Positions 1 to 7,560 are shown, numbered from the stretch's first letter. The stretch is 23,617 bases of DNA from Flavobacteriaceae bacterium (GCA_947472705.1 CANJDA010000015.1:1-23617); one strand, 5' to 3'. Notes: generated by a model from the sequence alone, not told the origin. Made by a program: numbers and translations.

Positions 1-278
1 AAATCTTCATAAAAAACCACTATTTGTAGCGGATTGATATAATCAACAGAGGTTATTTTACCTAAAGCAATATTCTTATATTCCCATTTTTGTTTAGCGT
101 CTTGTTTGATAAAGACATTGTCTTTGATGTAATAATTATTGCCCAATCCGTCAAAACCAATATAGGTTTTGTTCTCCATTTCTTCCGAGCTTACAGCGAT
201 AGTCTTTAGTTTTGGTTTTTGGCAAAAACTAAGCGAACAGGTTACTAGCAGTATAAAAGATAAAACAGTTCTCATCAT
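1..278 (-). CDS. Secreted protein of unknown function, 3' end cut off by the window edge
   Basis: The frame opens at an ATG at 278-276 (a second ATG follows directly at 275-273) and runs off the left edge after 92 codons, so only the N-terminus is visible. Residues 1 to about 20 form a signal peptide: two start methionines, an Arg, a hydrophobic run and an exit near SFCQ. A lipoprotein cleavage is less likely because the residue before the Cys is Phe. The mature part has short beta-prone segments with aromatic residues (for example YIGFDGLGNNYYIKDN, then KWEYKNIALGKI and VDYINPLQIVVFYED), which suggests a beta-propeller-like exported protein. That is inference from pattern only. The family is not named here. 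It is the last gene of a minus-strand unit with respect to this window. Confidence 0.7.
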   Translation of the reverse strand, partial: MMRTVLSFILLVTCSLSFCQKPKLKTIAVSSEEMENKTYIGFDGLGNNYYIKDNVFIKQDAKQKWEYKNIALGKITSVDYINPLQIVVFYED

Positions 279-409
279 AGTGCTAATTTAGGCAAACCGA
301 TTCAATTTTCATTATTTTTTTTTCCCGTTTGGAGTTTAGGGAGAAAAAGCGAAATCAGGAGTAGGCTATACTAGAGAATACAGAAGCGTTAATCTCTCGG
401 TTGCTACAA

Positions 410-429
410 ACCGCTGTTAGCGGTAGTGT
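410..429. repeat. Left copy of an inverted repeat flanking the ankyrin lipoprotein gene, with its own hairpin
   Basis: Positions 410-424 form a perfect small hairpin, ACCGCT-GTT-AGCGGT. Positions 416-429 (GTTAGCGGTAGTGT) match the reverse complement of 1301-1314 at 13 of 14 positions. The two copies bracket one lipoprotein gene, so the segment 410-1314 looks like a single-gene cassette. No transposase or integrase is visible nearby. Confidence 0.5.
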
Positions 430-432
430 TTT

Positions 433-1269
433 TTATTTTTTATTTTTATCTAAATAATCTAATATTTCATTTCTGGCTTTTCTTGATTTAGCCCTATTCA
501 CAAGTTTACTGTCTGATTTAAAATCCTCATATGAATATTCCTTTAAATTTAACACATCCTTTAATCCATATGCCTTCTGTGTTGATTTGTTCATTTCTCC
601 AATAATAATAACGGTGTCTGGTATGGTTATTTTTTTTTCAATGACAAAATATCTTAACGATTCCATATCATTGTAAGTCAGTGAAACCCCAATTACACCT
701 TCGCAATAATTTGAATATGATTGCTTATAGCAACAATTAATATTAGCTCCATTGTCAACCAACAATTTGATTAAATCCAAACAATAGTGTGTATGATTTC
801 CCATAGCTACAAATAATGGGAAGCTGTTAAAAAACACATGTTCAGGATTAGGGTTTTTTATTTCTAAATTTGGATTTGCTCCATATTTTAGCATTGTTTC
901 AACATAAAATAAATTACAATTATTTACGTTTTGAATACCATATATAAAAGGAGTTGCATCTTTTTCTCCAACTAATAGATTTGGATTAGCACCCGCTTTT
1001 AGTAATTCTAAAAAAGCATTTTTCTTTTTATTTTGAATTGCCAATGCCAATAGTGTCTGATTATAAATGGGGTCTTTTAAATCAACTTTTGTTTTTTTAT
1101 TTTTTAGAATTTCCTTGACTTCATTTACGTCGTCTGCTCTTACTGCTTGGGCAAGTTCCCAAAGGGGAGTTTCCTCAAAATTGTTGAAGCTATAATTGTC
1201 CTTTTCTAAATTAAAAGCACAAGAGTTAATAGTTAAAACAAATATTAATAAGAGAATTACTTTTTTCAT
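433..1269 (-). CDS. Ankyrin-repeat lipoprotein
   Basis: A 278-residue protein with a lipoprotein signal peptide: MKK, a hydrophobic stretch and the lipobox INSC, placing the lipidated cysteine at residue 17. It should be anchored in the envelope with its repeats in the periplasm or at the surface. Ankyrin-like repeats follow from about residue 33 to 180. The recognisable parts are TLLALAIQNKKKNAFLELLKAGANPN, split over one repeat, then a repeat ending in MLKYGANPN and one ending in LLVDNGANIN. The C-terminal 90 residues are lysine-rich and unassigned. Ankyrin repeats bind other proteins; no partner is visible. The gene stands alone between the inverted repeats at 416-429 and 1301-1314. Single-gene accessory units of this type are common in Flavobacteria, and some ankyrin lipoproteins serve as toxin immunity proteins, but no toxin gene is present here. 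Confidence 0.85.
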   Translation of the reverse strand: MKKVILLLIFVLTINSCAFNLEKDNYSFNNFEETPLWELAQAVRADDVNEVKEILKNKKTKVDLKDPIYNQTLLALAIQNKKKNAFLELLKAGANPNLLVGEKDATPFIYGIQNVNNCNLFYVETMLKYGANPNLEIKNPNPEHVFFNSFPLFVAMGNHTHYCLDLIKLLVDNGANINCCYKQSYSNYCEGVIGVSLTYNDMESLRYFVIEKKITIPDTVIIIGEMNKSTQKAYGLKDVLNLKEYSYEDFKSDSKLVNRAKSRKARNEILDYLDKNKK

Positions 1270-1300
1270 TTATTGTATTTGAAAAGCTATACGTGTTTAG

Positions 1301-1314
1301 ACATTACCGCTAAC
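1301..1314. repeat. Right copy of the inverted repeat flanking the ankyrin lipoprotein gene
   Basis: ACATTACCGCTAAC is the reverse complement of 416-429 with one mismatch. It lies 31 bp upstream of the ankyrin lipoprotein start codon. Unlike the left copy it does not form the additional short hairpin. Confidence 0.5.
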
Positions 1315-1413
1315 TTGTATATATACTCAAATATACTAAAAATCATAGTACCCTTACAAGTTTCTTTTTTAGTAGGAAAATACGACACGGCATCCTTCAG
1401 CAATTATTTTTAA

Positions 1414-1539
1414 CCCCTCCAAATATTTTTAGAGCCCTCTATATTTATTTTGGAGCGGTCACTATTTATTTTAGAATACTCTAAAACATTTATTGAGCCT
1501 TCGCTATTTATTTTGGAGCGCTCCAAAATAATTTTGGCA
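1414..1539. repeat. Six tandem 21-bp units with dyad symmetry, upstream of the interrupted gene
   Basis: Aligning on the block TTTTGGAG (or a variant) gives copies ending at 1434, 1455, 1476, 1497, 1518 and 1539, each exactly 21 bp apart. The units share a core of roughly ATTTATTTTGGAG followed by a variable CGCTCC-like joint. Dyads are centred at 1435/1436 (TAGAG-CC-CTCTA), 1477/1478 (TTTTAGA-ATAC-TCTAAAA) and 1519/1520 (a long perfect palindrome), which is a 42-bp spacing. A weaker seventh unit with a 2-bp deletion may lie at about 1402-1420. Twenty-one bp is two turns of B-DNA, so the dyads would all face the same side of the helix. The array fills most of the 321-bp gene-free stretch between the ankyrin gene and the interrupted gene; apart from the inverted repeat at 1301-1314 I see nothing else in 1270-1413. 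Confidence 0.8.
1508..1531. repeat. Perfect 24-bp palindrome in the last units of the 21-bp array
   Basis: The 18 central bases are TTTTGGAGCGCTCCAAAA, and the match continues for three more bases on each side (TTA on the left, TAA on the right). It is the best-conserved dyad of the array. It could be a protein-binding site or, transcribed, a strong hairpin. There is no T-tract after it, so it is not an intrinsic terminator. Confidence 0.8.
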
Positions 1540-1545
1540 CAGAAG

Positions 1546-1577
1546 TTGTAAAATTTTACCTAGTTACAATAGCTTTA
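1546..1577 (+). promoter_or_regulatory. Possible -33/-7 promoter of the interrupted gene
   Basis: TTG at 1546-1548 is followed after 21 bp by TAGCTTTA at 1570-1577, which matches the Bacteroidota -7 box TAnnTTTG at all but its last base. The start codon at 1591 is only 13 bp further on, so the 5' leader would be very short. The 21-bp array ends 7 bp upstream of the -33 element, a position suited to a regulator. Confidence 0.3.
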
Positions 1578-1590
1578 AAATGAAAACGAT

Positions 1591-2274
1591 ATGAAATCCT
1601 ATTTAGAGAACAATCACGTAAAATTAGCATTACAACTCGTAAACTTTGCTTCAAAAATTAACAGTTATGCCACTACTTTTGGTTTTACCGCCAATGAAGT
1701 AACAGCAGTACAGCAGGATGCAGCCTACTTTGCCTGGGTAGTTAACAGCTACACCAAAATGGCAACAGGCCAAAAACAATGGACCGCTTTTAAGACAGAA
1801 CTCCTCACCGAAAAAATAAATGCTAAAATGGTCATTACTCCAAAACCTCTAGTATTATAAACTGCTCCCCAAGAAGTGACTCCGGGCATAGTAACACGCT
1901 TTGCTACCATGGTAAGTCGCATTAAAGCACATCCGCAATACAACACTGGTATTGGGCATAATTTGGGAATAGTCTATACACCGCCACCAAAATGGGATGC
2001 CGAGAATGCAAAACCCTATCTAAAGGCAGTTATACGTGCGGGTATCGTAAACCTTGACTGGAAAAAAGGAAACTATGACGGCATAGTGATAGAAAAAGAT
2101 ACGGGCAACGGATTTATAAAGCTTGATAAAAGCCTTCGCGCCAATTATATCGATAAATCGGTTATGCCGCCTTCGGGTAGCAGTGCCGTATGAAAATATA
2201 GGGCGATGTATCTGGTGGGGGATGAAACCTTAGGGCAGTGGAGTGATATAGTGACGATATCAGTCATTGGCTAA
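1591..2274 (+). pseudogene. Interrupted gene of a Bacteroidota family with a fibronectin-like C-terminus
   Basis: One reading frame of 228 codons runs from the ATG at 1591 to TAA at 2272-2274, but is broken by TAA at 1858-1860 and TGA at 2191-2193. All three segments stay in the same frame, so the damage is two nonsense changes and not frameshifts. Segment 1 (89 residues) is helical with alternating hydrophobic residues. Segment 2 starts TAPQEVTPGIV and leads to a beta-rich stretch (NLDWKKGNYDGIVIEKDTG). Segment 3 is KYRAMYLVGDETLGQWSD followed by a last strand. The segment 2-3 region looks like one fibronectin type III-like domain, and the TGA sits exactly where a Trp (TGG) would be expected before KYRA. 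I recall similar intact proteins of about 200 residues in Bacteroidota but cannot name the family or a function. The protein has no signal peptide. Confidence 0.7.
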
Positions 2275-2321
2275 AAATAATAGCAAGAGGATTAGGGCTG
2301 TAATTTTTTTTTAACAAAAAT

Positions 2322-2356
2322 TTTGTAGCAAATTTAGATATGAATCGTCATATTTG
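2322..2356 (+). promoter_or_regulatory. Likely promoter of the GLPGLI/outer-membrane barrel pair
   Basis: TTTG at 2322-2325 and CATATTTG at 2349-2356, 23 bp apart, resemble the Bacteroidota -33 (TTTG) and -7 (TAnnTTTG) elements; the -7 box differs in its first base. The start codon lies at 2377. Confidence 0.4.
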
Positions 2357-2376
2357 TTTTTTTAAAAATTTTAACC

Positions 2377-3294
2377 ATGAGAAAAATAATTTTCACCGCT
2401 TTGTTTATTTTGACTTTTGTTGCTTCCAATGCTCAAAAAGATTTTCAAGGTATGGCTGTTTATGAATCAAAAACAAGTACATCTGATTTTAAAAATCGTT
2501 TTAATGGGAATAAAGAAATGACTCCCGAGATGCAGAAGATGATTGAAGAACGCATGAAAAAAATGTTCGAAAAAACATTTATTTTGAATTTCGATAAATC
2601 GGCTTCAATATACAAAGAAGAAGAAAAATTAGAAGCTCCTGGAGGACAACAAGGCGGTTTTAGAATGATGACTTCTATGATGGGCGGCGGTGGAACTTTT
2701 TATAAAAATGTAAAAGATAAAAACTATATTGTAGATAAAGAGTTTATGGGTAAAGAGTTTTTGGTAAAAGATTCATTACCTAAATTAAATTGGAAAATGG
2801 AGTCGGAAACCAGAGTAATAGGAGGATACAATTGTTTTAAAGCCACAGCTGTTCGTCCGGTAAGCCAATCTGATTTTAGAAATTTTAGACCAAAGAAGGG
2901 AGAGGATAAAAAAGAAGGGGACAAAAAAGAGGATGTTGCCAAAAATGACAACAGTGAAAAGAAGACCAACTTCATGGATGACATTGAAATGCCAAAAGAA
3001 ATTACTATCACAGCATGGTACACTCCCGAAATACCTGTTAACCAAGGACCAGAAAATTATTGGGGATTGCCAGGTTTAATTCTTGAAGTCAATGATGGTA
3101 AAACCACTATTTTGTGTTCTAAAGTGGTATTAAATTTAAAAGATAAAGTAGATATTAAGCCGTCAAATAATGGTAAAGTAGTTTCTCAAAAAGAATATGA
3201 TGAAACGGTAGTAAAAAAAATGGAAGAAATGCGTCAAATGTATGATGGTAATGGTGGCGACGGAAAAAGAATGGAATTCAGAATGGGGCATTAA
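2377..3294 (+). CDS. GLPGLI-family exported protein
   Basis: A 305-residue exported protein with a signal peptide in residues 1-19 (MRKIIF, hydrophobic core, SNAQ exit). The family signature is at residues 229-235, WGLPGLI, inside NYWGLPGLILEVND. The N-terminal half has strands such as GMAVYESKTST and FILNFDKSASIYK, typical of the GLPGLI family, whose molecular role is not known. Two features are low-complexity: a Met/Lys-rich stretch near residues 48-65 and a very charged stretch near residues 170-190 (KKGEDKKEGDKKED), probably a disordered loop. The gene ends 17 bp before the outer-membrane barrel gene, an association often seen for this family, so the two products probably act together at the outer membrane. 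Confidence 0.88.
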   Translation: MRKIIFTALFILTFVASNAQKDFQGMAVYESKTSTSDFKNRFNGNKEMTPEMQKMIEERMKKMFEKTFILNFDKSASIYKEEEKLEAPGGQQGGFRMMTSMMGGGGTFYKNVKDKNYIVDKEFMGKEFLVKDSLPKLNWKMESETRVIGGYNCFKATAVRPVSQSDFRNFRPKKGEDKKEGDKKEDVAKNDNSEKKTNFMDDIEMPKEITITAWYTPEIPVNQGPENYWGLPGLILEVNDGKTTILCSKVVLNLKDKVDIKPSNNGKVVSQKEYDETVVKKMEEMRQMYDGNGGDGKRMEFRMGH

Positions 3295-3311
3295 TTTTCA
3301 ACAAAACTTTC

Positions 3312-6032
3312 ATGAAACAAATTACACTTTTTCTATTATTTTTTACCTCAATATCTTTTTCTCAAAATATTCGTTTTGAAGGGATAATTCAAGACTCCAA
3401 TAAAGCACCACTTGAAATGGCGAATATCATGGCAACCAATTTAGGAACCAAGAACATGGACTCTTATGCTATTACTAATGATAAAGGTAGGTTTGTTTTA
3501 AATCTGAAACCTAATTCAACTTATGTTATTAAACTAAGTTACCTTGGAATGAAGAACAAAGAAATTTCACTTACTACACTAGCTGAAAATATTACTCAAA
3601 ACATCACCATGGAAAACGGTGGGATTGAATTAGAAGGCGTTGAGATAGTTCGAGAAATGCCCGTTTCTATCAAAGGAGATACCATTGTTTATAATGCCGA
3701 TTCATTTAAAACAGGTACAGAAAGAAAGCTAGAGGATGTTCTAAAAAAACTACCAGGTGTAGAAGTTAACGCCGATGGAGAAATAGAAGTGGAAGGAAAA
3801 AAAGTGTCCAAACTGATGGTAGAAGGGAAGGATTTTTTTGATGGAGATACAAAGCTAGGGGTTAAAAACATTCCTGCTGACGCCATTGATAAAGTGCAAG
3901 TTTTACGAAATTACAACGAAAACTCAATATTGAAAGGCGTTGAAAATAATCAGGATAATATAGCCATGAATATCAAGCTGAAAGAAGGAAAGAAAAACTT
4001 TTGGTTTGGAGATGTCAATGCTGGCGGTGGATTTGGTCCTGACAACAAATGGGATCGCTATGTAGTAAACCCAAAATTATTTTATTATAGCCCAAAATAC
4101 AGTGTCAATATAATTAGTAATTTCAATGATATTGGAGAGCTTCCATTAACCATGAAAGATTTTTTCAATATGACAGGAGGATTTAAAAAGATGATGTCAA
4201 AGGGAGGATCTAACTTTAATGTTTCTTCAAACGATTTGGGTATTTCACTACTTCGAAATGATAGAGCCAAAGAAATTAACACAAAATTTGGCGCCACTAA
4301 TTTTTCATATAATCCCACAAAAACATTAAGTATAAGTGGATTTGGTATATTCTCAAGTGCCATTACTGATACAGAAACAATTACAAAAACTAGTTTTTTA
4401 AAACCTAATTCTTCAGAAATTGGAATTACTGAAAATAAAAACGAGGTTTCACATCAAAAAAATAATTTAGGCCTTTTCAAATTGAGTTCGGTATATAAAC
4501 CTAATTCAAATTTTCAAATGGATTATGATTTGTTGGGCAAAATTTCTAAGCAAGAAGAAGATAATTCAATAATTAGAACTGTAAGTAATATTGCTAATCC
4601 TGAGGATATTTATACGGCCAAAAAGCAGGCACCCAACACTATTAATCAAAATTTAAGTTTCTATTACAACGCATCTGAGAAAAGTGTATTTGCTTTAGAA
4701 ACACAATATTTATATCAAGATGAAGACCCATTTTACAATGCTAATTTAGCGTTAAGACCCTTCAATTTAATTGATTATAATATAGATCAAAATAGAAATA
4801 ATATCAATCAAAATCGTTACGTAAAAACGAATAAACTAGATACTAAATTAGATTATTACTACATGGTAACACCCAAAAGTAATATCAATATAACAACAGG
4901 AAATACTTACTCGTATCAAAGTTTTAATTCATCAATTTACCAAATATTAGACAATCAGTTGGTCAATAATTTAACCGATGCTTCTAATGTAAATGATGTG
5001 AGTTATCGTTTTAATGATGCTTTTCTCGGATTGCACTATAAAATGCTTTCCGGAAAATTCACAGTAACTCCAGGAGTAAGTTTGCATACTTATTCGATGA
5101 ATAACAAACAACTTGGAGAAAATTTTAATTCAGATTTCACAAGAATATTACCTGATTTATTTGTGTTATACCAAATTAAAAAAGCAGAAACATTAACCTA
5201 TAATTTTAGTTACACCAATAATTTTACCGATATCAGTAAAATTGCAGAAGGCTATGTCTTTAATAGTTATAACAATTTGTCAAAAGGGAATAGGGGCTTG
5301 CAAAATTCAACTAGTCAAACGCATTCATTGCGCTATTTCAAATACAACATGTTTAATTTCGAAAATATTTTTGCCAACGTAACCTATTCAAGAACTATTG
5401 ATGCCGTAAAGTCAATTTTTAGTTTTGATGGGGTAAACCAAACATCATCACCTATTAACTCAAATGTTGCCGATGAAAGTTTTTTTGCTATGGGGAATTA
5501 TGGGAGGTCTTTTTATAAATACTATAAGGCTTCAATAAAGGCTAATATAAATTGGTCAAAATTTAATAACATACAAAAAAACCCAGTGTCTACTTTAAAT
5601 GAAGCTATTTCTAATGAAAGTTTTACTCAAAATTATTCTATAGAATTTTCAACAAATTTTAAAGAATTACCTAACATTGAACTAGGTTATGAGTATACGG
5701 TTAATGATTATCAAAAAAATAAATTTTTTACTGATAAGCCTTATCTAAGATTAGATTATTATTTTGCTAAAAGCTTTTCTTTTGTATCCGAGTATGAATT
5801 TTACCATTATTACAACAATGATAAAACAATTGAAAATGAGTATGATTTTCTATCGGCCAGTTTAATTTACCAAAAAACCAAAGACAGTCATTGGGAATTT
5901 AAAATCTCAGGAACTAATTTGTTAAACACTACTTCTTTAAATGATGATAACTTTAGTCAAATTAGGATTTCAACTTCACAATATAAAATTCAGCCACGCT
6001 ACTTGATTTTTACTTTAAAATATAATTTATAG
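3312..6032 (+). CDS. Outer-membrane beta-barrel protein with CarboxypepD_reg-like N-domain (TonB-receptor-like)
   Basis: A 906-residue protein. Residues 1-18 are a signal peptide (exit SFSQ). Residues 20-105 form a carboxypeptidase regulatory-like beta-sandwich with the usual IRFEGIIQDSNKAPLEMANI start. A plug-like segment follows at about 110-225, including GDTIVYNADSFKTGTERKLE and VLKKLPGVEVNADGEIEVEG. The remainder has aromatic-rich amphipathic strands of an outer-membrane barrel and ends in a strand closing with YNL. This layout fits the outer-membrane beta-barrel family related to TonB-dependent receptors. I see no clear TonB box and no SusD partner, so a nutrient substrate cannot be assigned. 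It forms an operon with the GLPGLI gene (17-bp gap) and ends 5 bp before a strong terminator. Confidence 0.88.
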   Translation: MKQITLFLLFFTSISFSQNIRFEGIIQDSNKAPLEMANIMATNLGTKNMDSYAITNDKGRFVLNLKPNSTYVIKLSYLGMKNKEISLTTLAENITQNITMENGGIELEGVEIVREMPVSIKGDTIVYNADSFKTGTERKLEDVLKKLPGVEVNADGEIEVEGKKVSKLMVEGKDFFDGDTKLGVKNIPADAIDKVQVLRNYNENSILKGVENNQDNIAMNIKLKEGKKNFWFGDVNAGGGFGPDNKWDRYVVNPKLFYYSPKYSVNIISNFNDIGELPLTMKDFFNMTGGFKKMMSKGGSNFNVSSNDLGISLLRNDRAKEINTKFGATNFSYNPTKTLSISGFGIFSSAITDTETITKTSFLKPNSSEIGITENKNEVSHQKNNLGLFKLSSVYKPNSNFQMDYDLLGKISKQEEDNSIIRTVSNIANPEDIYTAKKQAPNTINQNLSFYYNASEKSVFALETQYLYQDEDPFYNANLALRPFNLIDYNIDQNRNNINQNRYVKTNKLDTKLDYYYMVTPKSNINITTGNTYSYQSFNSSIYQILDNQLVNNLTDASNVNDVSYRFNDAFLGLHYKMLSGKFTVTPGVSLHTYSMNNKQLGENFNSDFTRILPDLFVLYQIKKAETLTYNFSYTNNFTDISKIAEGYVFNSYNNLSKGNRGLQNSTSQTHSLRYFKYNMFNFENIFANVTYSRTIDAVKSIFSFDGVNQTSSPINSNVADESFFAMGNYGRSFYKYYKASIKANINWSKFNNIQKNPVSTLNEAISNESFTQNYSIEFSTNFKELPNIELGYEYTVNDYQKNKFFTDKPYLRLDYYFAKSFSFVSEYEFYHYYNNDKTIENEYDFLSASLIYQKTKDSHWEFKISGTNLLNTTSLNDDNFSQIRISTSQYKIQPRYLIFTLKYNL

Positions 6033-6037
6033 GTAAC

Positions 6038-6065
6038 AAAAAATCCCGCAAAAGCGGGATTTTTT
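6038..6065. terminator. Bidirectional intrinsic terminator between the barrel gene and metK
   Basis: A run of six A, then TCCCGC, loop AAAA, GCGGGA and six T form a perfect 12-bp stem with a T-tract on either strand. It lies 5 bp after the barrel-gene stop and 21 bp from the metK stop, so it can serve both convergent genes. Confidence 0.95.
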
Positions 6066-6086
6066 ATGTCAAAAAGTTTCTGAATT

Positions 6087-7337
6087 TTACAATCCGAAAG
6101 CGGCTTTTACTTTATCTACGAAATCTAATTTCTCCCAAGTAAATAACTCAACAATTACTGTTTTTGGTGAACCATTTGGTAATTGGAAAGTCTTAGTAAC
6201 CTTTTCTGGTGTTCTTCCCATGTGACCATAAGCAGCAGTTTCGCTATAAATAGGGTTTCTCAATTTCAAACGTTGTTCAATGAAGTATGGTCTCATGTCA
6301 AAAACATTTTCCACTACTTTACTGATTTCTCCATCAGTCATATTCACTTTTGAAGTACCATAAGTAACTACATTAATAGATGTTGGTTTTGCCACTCCAA
6401 TTGCATAAGAAACTTGAACCAATACTTCGTCACACAATCCAGCTGCTACTAAGTTTTTAGCAATATGTCGAGTTGCATAGGCAGCAGAACGATCCACTTT
6501 ACTTGGGTCTTTTCCAGAGAATGCACCACCACCGTGAGCTCCTTTTCCACCGTATGTGTCTACAATAATTTTTCTACCTGTTAATCCAGTATCTCCATGT
6601 GGACCACCAATAACAAATTTACCGGTTGGGTTAATGTGATACGTAATATTATCATTAAATAAATGAGCATATTGAGGATATTTAGCTTTAATTCTCGGAA
6701 TCAAAATCGAAATCAAATCGCTTTTAATTTTAGCCAACATTTCAGCTTCAGCTGCAAAATCATCATGCTGTGTTGAAATTACAATAGCATCGATACGAAC
6801 TGGTTTGTTGTCGTCAGAATACTCTAAAGTAACTTGCGATTTGGCATCAGGACGTAAGTATTTAATTTCGTTATTTTCTCTTCTTAAATTAGCCAATTCA
6901 ATCAATAACGCATGCGATAAATCCAAAGCTAACGGCATGTAGTTTTCAGTTTCATTGGTGGCATAACCAAACATCATTCCTTGGTCACCCGCACCTTGTT
7001 CTTCTTTACTAGCTCTATCAACCCCTTGATTGATGTCAGCAGATTGCTCATGAATGGCTGATAAAACCCCACAAGAATCAGCTTCAAACATATATTCACT
7101 TTTGGTATACCCAATTTTTCGGATTACTTCTCTTGCAATTTGTTGTACATCAAGATACGTAGTCGATTTTACTTCGCCAGCCAAAATAACTTGACCTGTA
7201 GTTACTAAAGTTTCACAAGCAACTTTAGAATCAGCATCAAAAGCCAAAAAATTGTCGATTAAAGCATCAGAAATTTGGTCAGCAACTTTGTCTGGATGTC
7301 CTTCACTCACTGACTCCGACGTAAATAAATAAGCCAT
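6087..7337 (-). CDS. metK: S-adenosylmethionine synthetase
   Basis: MetK makes S-adenosylmethionine from methionine and ATP in the cytoplasm. The 416-residue length is normal for the family. Clear signatures are SEGHPDKVADQISDAL near residue 12 (ATP and metal site), the flexible-loop region with GAGDQGMMFGYA near residue 117, GGPHGDTGLTGRKIIVDTYGG and the P-loop-like GGGAFSGKDPSKVDRSAAY in the second half. The start at 7337 gives the expected MAYLFTSESVSEGHPD N-terminus. The gene is preceded by its own promoter (7468-7497) and a SAM-II aptamer (7404-7455), so its product SAM should lower its own expression. It stands divergent from metH and convergent to the barrel gene. Confidence 0.98.
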   Translation of the reverse strand: MAYLFTSESVSEGHPDKVADQISDALIDNFLAFDADSKVACETLVTTGQVILAGEVKSTTYLDVQQIAREVIRKIGYTKSEYMFEADSCGVLSAIHEQSADINQGVDRASKEEQGAGDQGMMFGYATNETENYMPLALDLSHALLIELANLRRENNEIKYLRPDAKSQVTLEYSDDNKPVRIDAIVISTQHDDFAAEAEMLAKIKSDLISILIPRIKAKYPQYAHLFNDNITYHINPTGKFVIGGPHGDTGLTGRKIIVDTYGGKGAHGGGAFSGKDPSKVDRSAAYATRHIAKNLVAAGLCDEVLVQVSYAIGVAKPTSINVVTYGTSKVNMTDGEISKVVENVFDMRPYFIEQRLKLRNPIYSETAAYGHMGRTPEKVTKTFQLPNGSPKTVIVELFTWEKLDFVDKVKAAFGL

Positions 7338-7389
7338 AACTCTATTTTAATTTATTGTTAATTGTATTAATGAAAAATGGGTTCGAAAC

Positions 7390-7414
7390 GCTAAAGAAGG
7401 AATCCTGCTTTAGC
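7390..7414 (-). promoter_or_regulatory. Alternative hairpin competing with the SAM-II pseudoknot
   Basis: In the metK leader RNA, GCTAAAG-C-AGG (7414-7404) can pair with CCT-T-CTTTAGC (7400-7390) around the loop ATT, giving 10 pairs with one C/T mismatch. The upstream arm is the 3' strand of the SAM-II pseudoknot, so the two folds exclude each other. This is the most likely switching element of the expression platform. Which state is ON cannot be read from sequence: no T-tract and no clear Shine-Dalgarno sequence follow. Confidence 0.55.
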
Positions 7415-7455
7415 ATTTTTTAAAGAGGTTGCAATCAGTTCAAATTTCTCCTCTT
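7404..7455 (-). ncRNA. SAM-II riboswitch aptamer in the metK leader
   Basis: On the minus strand a 52-nt segment has the SAM-II (SAM-alpha) architecture. P1 is AAGAGG (7455-7450) with CCTCTT (7428-7423). The P1 loop holds TTTGAACTGATTGCA, and after an A-rich linker (TTTAAAAAAT) comes GCTAAAGCAGG (7414-7404). CTG and TTGC in the loop pair with CAG and GCTAA downstream to form the pseudoknot helix. The length and the conserved ATTGCA and GCTAAA blocks match the class. SAM binding should stabilise the pseudoknot and reduce metK expression. In proteobacterial examples the 3' strand overlaps the ribosome site; here the aptamer ends 66 nt before the start codon, so a different output step is needed. 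Confidence 0.85.
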
Positions 7456-7467
7456 ATTTTTCGTGTG

Positions 7468-7497
7468 CAAATGTATAAAATCTAATTGAATTGCAAA
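7468..7497 (-). promoter_or_regulatory. metK promoter
   Basis: Read on the minus strand, TTTG (7497-7494), an 18-bp spacer and TACATTTG (7475-7468) form a Bacteroidota -33/-7 promoter with a perfect TAnnTTTG box. Transcription would begin near 7461, a few bases before the SAM-II aptamer. Confidence 0.65.
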
Positions 7498-7560
7498 TTA
7501 TTCCCCTTTATTTTTTAAAATTCAACTACATCGTTGTAGGTTTTTATTTTTTTAATTCCC

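Noticed and set aside
410..1314. Integron attC-type cassette
   Set aside because: The repeats do not fit the GTTRRRY / RYYYAAC core sites, and no integron integrase is in the window.
1414..1539. CRISPR array
   Set aside because: Units are 21 bp, degenerate and directly joined, with no spacers and no cas genes.
1749..1946. Minus-strand frame of 65 codons
   Set aside because: It is antisense to the interrupted gene, has no recognisable domain and lies in the shadow of its codon pattern.
1591..2274. Stop-codon recoding (for example selenocysteine) in the interrupted gene
   Set aside because: The two stops are different codons (TAA and TGA), and no conserved hairpin follows the TGA; two nonsense mutations are simpler.
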